Assembly: GCA_003254885.1 (NCBI GenBank)
Contig: QANT01005396.1
Span: forward strand, 1 to 39,889
DNA: 39,889 nucleotides
Direction: 5' to 3'
Source of the DNA: Purshia tridentata
Taxonomy: Eukaryota > Streptophyta > Magnoliopsida > Rosales > Rosaceae
This document shows positions 22,953-34,130 of the stretch, piece by piece. Position 1 is the stretch's first letter. Every line of letters starts with the position of its first letter. The position numbers and the translations under genes were made by a program. Below the pieces are notes generated by a model. That model was not told the origin of the DNA. It worked only from the letters and a program-made list of their open reading frames with translations, and searched no databases.

Positions 22953-24676
22953 ATGGATCTCCAAACCTCTGATCATCAACCTACGAAGCTCCAAATCTTC
23001 CCCCCTTTTCCCTTTCCCATCAAAAGAGAATTTCGTTATGCACTCTCCTTCTTCTTTCTCTTGGTCTTTTCCATCGCTATTCTCAGTCTTGTATCCCCAT
23101 TTGACTCACAATTTATATCTCGCTTGGGTTTCTTTTATTCCCAAATCCTTCCAAATCGTCATCACAACAAAACAGTTGGAACTTGTGACTATTCCTATGG
23201 CAGATGGTTCCCCGACAGTAGTCGTTCACTTCAGTCGTACGCTGAGAGGTGCCCGTTTCTTGACCCCGGATTCCGGTGCAGCCAAAGTGGTCGAAAAGAC
23301 CAAGGTTATCGGAGATGGCGGTGGCAACCAGCTGACTGTGATCTTTCAAGGTGAGCTTATAAAGTCTCGGAGTAGTTTCCAGAAGCCTATTCATGGCTTC
23401 ATGCATGCCCCTGCATGCTGCATGCATTCTAGTCTTATAGGTTAAACTCCTAAGCACCAGATAAGCACCAGATAATTAGAAAGAAGACATTTGTAGATAT
23501 AGCCTATTTCTCTTCTTTGCTTATACTCAACTACTTAAGAAATCAACCAAATGATGATTTTTGCTTCTTCCTCCTCATGCATGTTCTCAGATTTAATGCA
23601 AGTGATTTCCTGGAGAGGAGCAGAAACGGACGGATAGTGTTTGCCGGTGACTCCATAGGAAGGAACCAGTGGGAATCTTTGCTATGCATGCTTGCAGAAG
23701 CAGTATCCAACAAGTCTAGAATCTATGAAGTAAATGGAAACCCCATAACCAAACACAGGGGTTTTCTTTCCATGCGGTTCCAAGACTACAACCTCACAGT
23801 TGAATATTACAGGGCTCCCTTCCTCATTCTTTCAGGGCACCCACCTCCAAATTCACCAAAACAAGTAATTACCACACTCAAGCTCGCCCAACTCCACTGG
23901 TTCTCCAAAAATTGGGTTGGGGCAGATGTTCTAGTTTTCAGTGCTGGCCACTGGTGGAACAATGAAAAAACCGTAAAGGCGTACGGCCGTAACTTCCCTA
24001 TCGACCGATTCACACATCTACTTACCAATTCACTTACTTATCTGTTGTAGGCTGAAGTTAATGGAAGGAAATGTTGTTTGTTTCAGGGGCTGCTACTTCG
24101 AGGAAGCTGGTGGGAATGTGAATTTGACAATGGATGTCATGGAAGCATTCAAGAGGTCTTTACAAACCTGGAAGTCTTGGGCATTGGAGAATATAGACCC
24201 TCAAAGGACTCATATTTTCTTCCGTAGCTACTCCCCGACACATTACAGGCAAGACATACATCCATTTACATTCTTCACACACACCAAGCATGGCCTAAAG
24301 GAATTTGATAATTAATGAATCTAAAAGGTTTTAACATGTTAATTGCAGGAACGGCACATGGAATGAAGGGGGGCTGTGTGATACCTATATGGAGCCAGAA
24401 ACAGACTACAAAAATCTAGCAGCTGACCCATTGAATAATATATACATATCTGAAACAATCAAACAGATGGACCACAAAAACTGGAAGGTCCAGTTTTTAA
24501 ACATCACGTATCTAACAGAGTTCAGGAGTGACGGTCACCCTTCAAAGTATCGTGAGTCAGGGACTCCAGCAGATGCTCCACAAGACTGCAGCCACTGGTG
24601 CTTACCTGGAGTGCCTGACACATGGAATGAGCTTATTTATGCCAATCTACTGGCAAAAGGATTCAGAACCAAGTAA
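22953..24676 (+). CDS. Trichome birefringence-like protein (TBL8/TBL9 type), wall polysaccharide O-acetyltransferase family
   Basis: Exons 22953-23350, 23591-23980, 24087-24248 and 24349-24676 give 425 residues. A short cytosolic N-terminus is followed by a single membrane anchor at about 30-50, as in Golgi type II proteins. The TBL/PMR5N region begins GTCDYSYGRWFPD (76-88) with paired cysteines. The esterase-like GDS motif is at 152-154 (FAGDSIGRNQWES), and the matching DxxH is at 396-399 (DCSHWCLPGVPDTWNEL). Both catalytic motifs are intact. GHWWNNEK and RTHIFFRSYSPTHYRNG are also typical. TBL proteins add acetyl groups to xylan, mannan, xyloglucan or pectin in the Golgi; the substrate here is not predictable. 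Intron 3 has a GC donor (AG|GCAAGA). The frame needs the exon 2 donor at 23981 (GC|GTACGG), giving KAGCYF. The TBL8/9 assignment rests on synteny. Confidence 0.93.
24249..24348 (+). other. Non-canonical GC-AG intron in the TBL gene
   Basis: The exon ends CATTACAG and the intron starts GCAAGA. The next exon starts GAACGGC after AATTGCAG, restoring HYRNGTWNEGG, the conserved family sequence. There is no GT near the border that could serve instead. AG|GCAAG is the strong form expected for a GC donor. Confidence 0.85.
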
Positions 24677-24753
24677 AAGAAAGGATAGTGTACCTTAGAT
24701 TTGAATATTTATTTTGAGTCTTGAAAACTGTACATAATCAGCATTGCTTCTAC

Positions 24754-27700
24754 TCAGGCTACTTCCTCCACATTTTCAGTGGAACTGTCTTCACTGCTTT
24801 CCATTTTCTTCACTTTCTCTATCTGCCTCAAAAGATACAACCTTTCTGGTCCATATGTTGATGGTATCTGTCAAAGAAACATATTAATGGACCCTAACAA
24901 ACTCAAATTTGGTTTCTCATGAAGAGTTAGGACTGAAACTCTTGGGACCAGAAGTAACTCACCAGAGCTGGTACGTATCTCTGAATAGCAGCCAACATAG
25001 CTGCATGTCCAACAGCAGTGACCTGTGGGACACAAGTTATTCTCTATGTTAAGTTCCAACTGATCAACAACTAAGAGTACAAAGTAGCAGCAAAGACTGC
25101 ATAGGAAAGGTTTCGCTTAAGTTCTCGATAAATGTTAGGTGAAACAGCTGAAAGATCTATTCCTTTTTATTTCAAGTTATAGAAATCCTTTTTTATTTCT
25201 TTTATTAGCCTTATGATTGAAGATACTTTAGCCCAACCCTGGACCCCATTCCACCATGACAAAGGTACAGCTCTCGAGAAGTTATTCACTTGCAATATCA
25301 CACAATAATGCAACATATACAAACAACATATCCAAAACACGCCAAGTTATACCCATAAACCTCCTCCAAGATTCAATAAACTCCCCAATAACATAAAATG
25401 TAAATATTATAATTTAGCTGTCTCAACTTCCCATCTGAATTGATGAAAAAAAAAATGCTACTTAGAACTAAAGGGACAATGATGATCCTGATTTGAGACA
25501 AGACAGAGAAGATAAATCACATCAGCCAGACGAAAAAATGATGATAATTTCATCATTTATACATATTTGGCCAGAATAATTTATAAATTAATACAACGAA
25601 CTAAGAGATATATTAGAAAGAAACTCACAGGAAGAAGCATTAAGACACCAATAGGAACAACTGATGCTAAGTCAGTCAGAGTTCTCCGTAGAACTTTCTT
25701 TTCTTTCTCTGTCAGTTCATCTCCAATCAAGACCCTTCTAAGCAACTCCATCGCAGCAGCAACATCAATAGCTAGCAATTGAGTTCCTTGCCACACATCC
25801 TGCTCATAATCAACCACAAATTATAATTGAGACGCCCACAGATAATTAATTGAAATGATAAATAAAGGATTGGTTAAAAGAGGCTTGGTCCGGATTCTGA
25901 ATGGTTTTCTCATCAAAGTATCAAAAACATTAGAGTAAAAGCAACATTAAACGTAACAGGTTACACATGTCACAAGTTCAACACATGGGTGTATTGTGTC
26001 TGTTTACATGAAGTTTTTTATGTGTAATTGTATTTCAACGTGTACAGATTAGTGTGAACATATTGAAGCAATGAGATAAAGAGGACACATGGAAAAAGCC
26101 TTTTATTCCTGCTTCAAATGTTTTTTTTAATAATGGGGTACACGTGCATATGGAAGAGAGAATATGTAGGAGGGGAGGAGGTAAGCAAAAAGGGAAGAAA
26201 ACCTATAAACATGGTTATTCACTGTTTAACTGATGACATTGCTTGACAAGGTTATTAATGATTACATTGCCAATCTGTCATTAAGCACACAACCAGAGAC
26301 CTACAGAATCTGCCTAGATCACAAAATATTGAATCTGGAACTTTTCCTAACCTATAAGGATGCAATCAGAGCTATATACTCTTAAGGTGATTGGAATACT
26401 TGATTTTTAAATATCATAATTTCATTTCTTTTTTCTTTGGGCCAACAATGTCTACTAATTGACAAAGATCATCATTTGCCTATTGAAGCTGGAAAATATT
26501 CATACCGTGCTAGCTTCTTTTAGCTTGTCAAATGATTTTTCAATCATATTCTCTTTCTTCTGAATCTGGACTATTTGAGCAGCTCCAGCATCATTGCGGT
26601 ACTTAGAACTATCATCAGCAGACTTAACATCCTGATTTAAAAATGCATAATAATATAAGAACATCGAAAACCAAAAAGAGTTTGAATGGCAGTTCTCACA
26701 ACTGAGGACTGTTTACACGTCAACTTTTTCCAAGGAATATGGTATCAAGTTGCACAGGGTTTGGAAAATACCTCCTCATTTTCTGATTGATCAGCACTCC
26801 TTTGCACCCGCTTTTCAAGTTCTATCAGCTCATTCCTTAGAAGTTCAAAACGGTACATTTTATTTGATTCTGGGTCTTCAACATCTATACTTGGAGTAGT
26901 CTTCTCAATAATTTTGTTTTCCTGCATGCAAGAAAACAACATTCATCAAGTAACTTTTTTTGAGAAAGTGCACATTTCCAATTCCAACAGCACAATAGAT
27001 TTATTCACTTCCTGAATCAAGTGAGACAATATCTAAAGGAACAAGCTCATAAATCAGAGAACCAAGAACTCCTTAATAAACTTTTCCTCTGCACTCAAAC
27101 TTTTTATGGTCTTTGTATGCCATGTTACGTAGCTGCAAACAGTGAGTGAAAGAGAGCGCTTCTCTATCTCCTTTCAGCTAGAGTAGATGCTAACACCACA
27201 TTAAGGGGCAACAAGGTGAACTAGGCAACCCAATTAAGTCAAAAACCACCTAACTTGTCAAATTCCTATTTAAAGGAATAACAAAAACGAAAAAAAATAA
27301 TATAACAGACGGCTAAAGAGAGCAGTTACACGAACAAACTAACATAGAGGTTAAAGCATAATTAATAATAACATGCAAACGCAAACAGATGCTTCAGTGG
27401 AAGTTTCGACCTTGCCCTAACCATAAAGTAAATATATCAGATTAATAATTGTGACTCACTTTTGGTCAAAAAAATACCTAAATTCAGCTAGCAGTATATA
27501 CAATCTTTGTTAGATGCAAGAATTCTAGCTAAAAGCTAATGCATTTGGAAATTAGATAGCATGATAGTGAATAACAGAATAAGCAATAGATCACTGTGAA
27601 AATGGGGCATACAGATTCATCCACAATCAACTCAGGATTGGGCTTCCTGGTTGGAGGACGCATAAAGGAGCTCCATAATCCGCGATATTTACTGGCAGCT

Positions 27701-30700
27701 CTACAAATAAGATTTGTTTTTCATCCAAATATATTAACAAAGGAAACCCACCACAAAAAAGAAATTAAGTCATTATGGAATACTAAGAACTTAAAAATTA
27801 AAGGAGGGTTCCAGGCTTCCAGCACATGGACAAGAGCTAAAGCTTCACACCTGTTTTTCCCTTTAACAAACTGTTGCTGCTCGTTAGTAGAAGACCGAGA
27901 ACCATTGTCATCATCTTCCTGGATGACAAGCACACAAAGTATAACTAAGAAAAGTGAGAATTCACAAAATCCAACACGGACCAAAACGTCACATAATAAA
28001 CATATATATGTAAACCTGAGCGATGGAGCATGGCATCAGAGAGATTTACTATTAAAGTGCACTATGCTGGTCTGAACGAACCAACTTATGAACATAGAAT
28101 AGGCAGGTTTGGGAAGGAAACCAAACAACATACCCCAAAAATGCAGTAAAAAACACTAGAAGAATTGGCCGTTTTCATCATTGAATTTTCTATCTAATAC
28201 ACGTAACTAGAACTATGAAACACTTTGTTGGCAATTATCCTACATCTTTTATACAACATCAAGAAGCCAAGGCATCTATCTTTTAGTTATAAAACTTATA
28301 ACAAGACATGGAATAAATCCAATAATGAGCATGTACTCTATATATAGGACACCTGAATACATTAGAAAAAAAAAAACAAAAACAAAAAACAAAAAAAAAA
28401 AGCTGCAATGTTACCAACTATCAAGTTATAAGATGGTTGGTGCATATACATCAGATGTTGGTGGTCAAAAGTTGTAAGCACACAATGGTTGGCCAAATCT
28501 TATAAGAAAATGCAGATATACCTGCCGAAGGGAAGCTGCTTTAGCTCTGAAGGATGCTTCCAGAAATTCAGCCTCTTTTTTAAGTTTCCTTATCTTCTCA
28601 AGGTCAGAACAAGCAGCTTTTATATGCTCTTTGCCTGAGTTAGAACTTGACACATGCAAATTCGGAAGCAACTTTTCTAGTCTTACCAAGGCTTCTTCAA
28701 CATTCTCCAAGGCCTGACACAAAAGGCCAATTCCACAATTACATCAGAACCATTCAACAAGTTCAAAATAAATAGAATCAGGTTGGTTAATGGAGCCACA
28801 AAGGGACCTTTTCTTAAGGTTTTGACCAGTAGGACCACAAATGGATAGAGAACCCTGTTCATGTAGCTTATCAGTTAAGTGGCACACTGCAATGGCAAGG
28901 CTCAGGACTACCATTTGAACCATCATGCAAATTTATTTGACACCAGAATGCCATGAGTCTAAAAATCAGTGATAAATCAACACAAAATACTAAGTATTAA
29001 AAATAGGATGCTGGAAAATCCATGGTGTTGGAACTTGTCCGGGTTCAATCCCCGGAAGCATCCCCTATATTTCCTAATAAAAGAAAGAAAGTATTAAAAG
29101 AATAGCTAGTAGCCTAGAACACACAAACAGGAAATAGAGCCCCTTGTGGGTTAAAAAATTTACTAAGAGATGCATTAAGTATAGTCCATCTTTGAAATGA
29201 ACATGACAAAAAAGCAAACAAGCTAACCTTGTCAAAAGAATCCAATTCTTTATCAGTTGGTGGATAAGTTCTAGACCCAGTCCTCTTAACAATGTTGTTG
29301 GCATAGCTTTCCATCTTTGCATTCCTGCATCACATTGAAAGCTCCAACTATTAAGTAATCAAAGTGAATTTTATGGTTAGATAAAAAAATCATAACTAAC
29401 ACAGCTCTTGGTAGGGGAGGGGGATCCATTGATCCTAGCAATTTCCTAATTATTGATAATACTAGAAAAACATTTTAAAATGGAAATGCTTGAGAGAGAT
29501 ACTTCTAATATACTACATATAAAAATATATATACAGAGACAGAGAGGGTGATATAGCGGCATTAACTTACTTCAATATACCCTGTTCTTCCATACACTCC
29601 ATTAATTTGTTGTGCCTAAACATTGAAGATGGAAAACACTTTTTCAAATTTTTAAACAAAGCTCTTTATTGTCCAATCACTATGTACCAATGAGTTCACA
29701 TACCCTCTAGACAGGTATCTTGCTGCCTTAACATTAGAAGGGCTCTCCAACCATTTACTGTATTTGATAAAACTCTGCATCCAATGAAAGCATACATCTA
29801 AAACTTGGGGGATTGCTTCAGAATTGGGAGGTCCTTCCCATTTAGTTTTATGGCCATGCGACTGTTTAGGGGAGCCAGAATTGCCAGGATAAAATGGAAG
29901 CCAGTCCAGCTCTTCACAGACTACCTGTGGAATAGAAGTATCATTAAATATCATAATCGAACCACCATATGTATCCATAAGATGGTAATGACAAAACATG
30001 CTGACCTCTACATACAATTGATAAGAACTTATAGATGAAAGCTGAGGATAGTATAAGACACTGCCCCCAATGAGGAACCTGCACAGATATCGAGATTACT
30101 AACTCCATACCATAAAAAGCAATTCCAAACTTAAGCATCACTTGTCAAAAGAATCAAGGTATACCTAACAAAGCCTTCAAGCGGATCATCTAAAACATCA
30201 AATCCACTTGCCAATAGAAAGGATTGCGTGCTTCTACCCAAGGCAATAAAGAATCCAAATATAGCCAGATCCCTCTCCAATACCTACACTAATTCAGTAT
30301 TAGCTTCCATTAACAGCATCAATAAAGTAGAGCATTGCAACTGCATACACGCAAAGGCTTAGAGGCCCCAACATACCTAATTGTTATTTCTTATAGAATT
30401 TTTGGCCTTTTCTTCTCACATTTTCAAGAAGATCTAAGCAATTTCATTATCTGGTTCTTATCTTAATTTCTTCACATTTGAGACACATCTTTAAAAAACT
30501 CTCCCTTATTTTCGCTGGCCAACCAAAACATCTCTCAAAGGAATTTCCAGGTGAAGTATCAAGTATGCTCTATATATCCAAAAGGTTTGACCATTAAGTA
30601 TGTTAACTCCAAAATTATTTCAATTTTGAACCATCCAAGCAATAAGCCACCTTTAGGAAGGGTGACAGACCCTTAAGTTGTACCTGGGGATACCCATTCA

Positions 30701-33700
30701 GAAGCATTAAGCACTAACCTCAATACTTTCAGATGTTGTGAGTCTTGACCATATTCTCTCTCTATCTATAGCTCGCTGCAACTGCATCTGTACAAGATCC
30801 ACCCAGAAAACAACTTCTTCTGAACCTCGATCATTTTTCACTCTACAAGCCGCAGCTCGAGGACCAAAATGAACAAGGAACTCTCTGCGCAGACCAATAT
30901 CCTTCATAGAAGGATAAGCCTGGTGTATTGGAATAAAATCAACCAGCATGTCCATCAATCTACCAGTTATATCTGGAATTGTCAAAAAGAATTGAGGGCA
31001 AGAAACTTTTGCTTGCCCCAGTTTTGTAATTGCGGCATTGCAAGTCAGTGCGAGCATGAGGAGAGATATGTCACTTTTGTTGCTAGAACCCAAGAGCATT
31101 CCCTTCCCAGAGCTGGAAAAAAAGTGAAAGCAGCCTAAGTTCTGTATAATCTTCAAATCCATCAAACAAAATTATAAAATACATTAAACAACGGATAATA
31201 ACATACACATTAGTTGCAGCCGAAAAGCGTGTGTCCCCTTCAAGATAATTAACAAAGGATGTTACCACCAATGGCACTTGCTCAGAAAAAAACCACTCAT
31301 AAGCATCAGGTTGCTTGGCTGAGAGTTGATCCTGGATTAAGGTCTCAAGGGAAGCAGATTGTCGTAGTAAACTGCATTAAGGCATTAGTTATGGGTTAGT
31401 GTAATCTACAACTAACCAAGTTGATAGAAAGCACACATCAGTAGCAACTGAAACTTTTGCATTAAGAAATCCACATAACTAAAATCTCAACCATCAAGTT
31501 AGCATATTAATCAACTTAATTTTCAGTTTAAACATAAATTTGTTTCCATTACAAAAACATTCAACTCCATCAAAAGATAAGGTTGCTGATGCTAATAATT
31601 TAAAACTTTAAGGTTGCCTTATTTAAACTGGCTGTACAAGGCATAAAATTACGCAACTGTTACCCAAGTGAGGAGGAGACCACAGATCCTTATCCAATAC
31701 ACAGTAAAAGACTCTCACTTTTAAAGTCCAAATTTAAAATAATACATCCTTAGTAATGGCATGGACGATAAAGGAAATCAGAGTCTAAATTGACTAACTA
31801 AAAACTGATATGACAAGCTACTAGATAGTTGACTTCCATACAAGAACTCATAACTTCCAAAATACACTTGAGGTAATACCTCCTTTGGACAAAAACATTT
31901 ATGTCTCTGTCTCTACCATCCCCTCGGGAAGCAATCTCGCTTGCAGCTTGCAATAAGGAATACACTGAAGCCTGAGAAATTTATAAACTTCAGATAACCT
32001 CAGTAATGGTATAACAAATAATTATACATATAAACAACTAATTAATCAACCCCTACACAATTGCTAGCTCAAAAAGTTCAAAAGTCAACACACACTAAAT
32101 TAGACCTATGTAAGATCTAGAAGAAACATAAACCAGTTACATATATGATAAAAGGAGAAGAGATTCAAGATACAGGGTAGTATAATTCATGAAGTAAACC
32201 TTATAGACATGGACTACCATTCTTTCTTGTATACAAATGATAAAACTTCTAACACTAATTCAACAAGAGGAATATGAGAGCTATACCATGGGAAACACAT
32301 CCTTAAACAGAAGAAAAGTTCAGTAACACTAAGAGATCGGCATAAACCAAGTAGGAAGAAACATTGAGTGTACTCATGCATAATCTCCATTACTGAAGTT
32401 AAAAAGTTAGAACGCTACTGTTTTTCTTGTATCAATAAATATACTCAAAGACAGCCATTTTCCTTGTTATAAAATATTTGCAGTATGCAGTGAATTATAA
32501 CATAGTGCATACATGTTGTGGCCTACAGAGAGACATCAAGAAGTTCGTGGCAATACCTGATAAGACAGTGCTTTGACCCATGCATTTTTGTCTACACTAA
32601 GCCATGCAGTTGAAAACCAAGAGAATTTTGAGAATGAACTCTGTTCCTTAATTGTCAACTCAAAAACCCTTGCTGCTTCATGTAAAAATTGGACAAGTCC
32701 ATCACTAGAATCTTCACCATGAAGTGATTGATTGAGTTTGATCTTCATCTCCTCAACATCCCTACTGGTACTTGCTTGGGGACTCCCATTGACTGTAACA
32801 CCATCATCAGCAGATGCAAGGGGAAAGAGGTTACCTATCCTTCTTGCTCTTCGAAAATTTAGATAGCATTTCCTATATCCCACCACTCGGTGATTAAGAC
32901 TAAAATAATTACTGTGCTCTAATAAAGCAACTCGTATAAGGCATCTCTTCCTTGAATAACCCCAGTTAGTAAATAGGCGATCCCAATCAACCACTTTATT
33001 GCAGGAATAATGAATTCTAGTTGGCTTACGTGAATGCCATGGATTTGAAGAGCTGCAAGTACCAAGTACAAGGATAAGAAACAAACACATACAAAACGTA
33101 ACTCTAAGGGCTGCCATTAATAACAAAACAATGGGCACCTCAAGGTTGTCACACCCTACTCCCTAGTATTCAGCTGCTATATTTTTCCCTCACACAAAAA
33201 AGCAAAAACACTTAAAAACCACACAATTTCTCACATAATATTATTACATTCTAAGAAATTGTCAGGAAAACAGAGTACAACAAAGCTACACATAATGCAC
33301 ATTGATTACCAAAACAGGCACTAGAAAAGTAAAATTTAGGACTCCATCTGCTAAAAGGGACACGTCCTCTATCAGTTTTTGATAAAGCCCAATAGAACAA
33401 AAGCGAAAATCAGCTACTGCTTGGTTTAGAAGAAAATGAGATCCTAACCAGGAATTATCAACTAAAACGAATAAGTTAAATTAATGCAAAACAACCGTCA
33501 ACAATATGTCATATCTTATCTTCTTCTTTACCTTCAGCTTCTCAGCAGCCAAACATTGAAATTCTACAATTAATACTTAAACATAAATTCAGTGAGTAAT
33601 CCTATATCACATCCACAAAAACCCTAGCTTTTCAGAAATTAAAACTACGTACGGCAAAAATAAAAAAAAGTAAGCTGCGAAGAATTTAGAAAACAAATAA

Positions 33701-33784
33701 ATATATATCATATTAAGACAAAAGGAAAAGAGAATTTGAGCACCTTGATGGTAGAAAGCCATTATGGTACAGTTTAGTGGTCAT
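24754..33784 (-). CDS. LETM1-like protein, 18 exons
   Basis: Exons from 5' to 3' are 33784-33744, 33052-32557, 31971-31880, 31371-31207, 31112-30719, 30283-30165, 30078-30006, 29924-29704, 29615-29571, 29324-29228, 28713-28522, 27918-27851, 27700-27613, 26921-26772, 26631-26506, 25799-25629, 25022-24963 and 24867-24754. All phases agree, for 903 residues. The C-terminal LETM1-like region (about 790-885) includes GDELTEKEKKVLRRTLTDLA, then VVPIGVLMLLP and VTAVGHAAMLAAIQRYVPAL, a hydrophobic membrane segment. Charged coiled-coil-like stretches precede it (EALVRLEKLLP, LRNELIELEKRVQR). The N-terminus MTTKLYHNGFLPSSSSNPWH, followed by basic sequence, looks like an organelle transit peptide, probably plastid. 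It resembles Arabidopsis At3g11560/At5g06220. True LETM1 proteins act in cation/proton exchange and inner-membrane ribosome contact; the role of this branch is not established. Confidence 0.9.
29006..29088 (+). mobile_element. Short tRNA-derived SINE in a LETM1-like intron
   Basis: GGATGCT at 29006-29012 can pair with AGCATCC at 29058-29064, and CCGGGTTCAATCCCCGG forms a perfect T-arm-like hairpin. GGTTCAATCC fits the Pol III B box. No D arm or A box is left, so this is not a working tRNA. An A-rich tail follows. Near-identical flanks AAGTATTAAAA-ATAG (28992-29006) and AAGTATTAAAAGAATAG (29089-29105) look like a target duplication of about 15 bp. Together these fit a small, shortened SINE. 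Confidence 0.62.
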
Positions 33785-34130
33785 ATAGTTGAAAGATAAA
33801 ACCGGTGGGAAAATCTGTTCGGTTGGCGAGAAAAGTACAGTGAAATGGTGCGAAAGGCAACGAAAATTTTTTGGGGAGGGCTGTTGGTGGTTGTTTTGTT
33901 TGTGTAGAGAGAGAGAGGGGGGGTGACGTGGCAAAAGGGACTTATCCACATACGTGGAGAAGCGTAAGATCACATAGCGGATTATTGGCTCCCAGTCCCG
34001 CGATCTCTTGCGACGATCTAGTCTCTACAGCACCGAGAGTCTAATGATTCTCTGTGGACTTGCTGATATTATAGCTCCGCAGGCCCAATTAGAATTCACT
34101 GGGCCCCAAAAATGGGCTTCCTTCGCTGAA
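33785..34130 (-). promoter_or_regulatory. Promoter region of the LETM1-like gene
   Basis: Upstream of the LETM1-like start (read on the minus strand) there is a pyrimidine patch of Cs and CT repeats at 33907-33923, beside an ACGT-core element (TGACGTGG on the plus strand, 33923-33930). Further up, three TGGGCC/T site II motifs lie close together: 34082-34087 (reverse), 34100-34105 and 34113-34118. Site II clusters are common in promoters of nuclear genes for organelle and ribosomal proteins, which fits a predicted organelle protein. Confidence 0.5.

Noticed and set aside
29006..29064. Possible tRNA gene
   Set aside because: Acceptor-like and T-arm pairs are perfect, but there is no D arm, A box or anticodon arm, and the flanks are duplicated, so a SINE fits better.
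33115..33138. Start of the LETM1-like protein at 33117 (ATG) or 33138 (GTG)
   Set aside because: Both read intron sequence before a good TTGCAG acceptor; the separate 41-nt first exon joins in phase and gives a family-like N-terminus.
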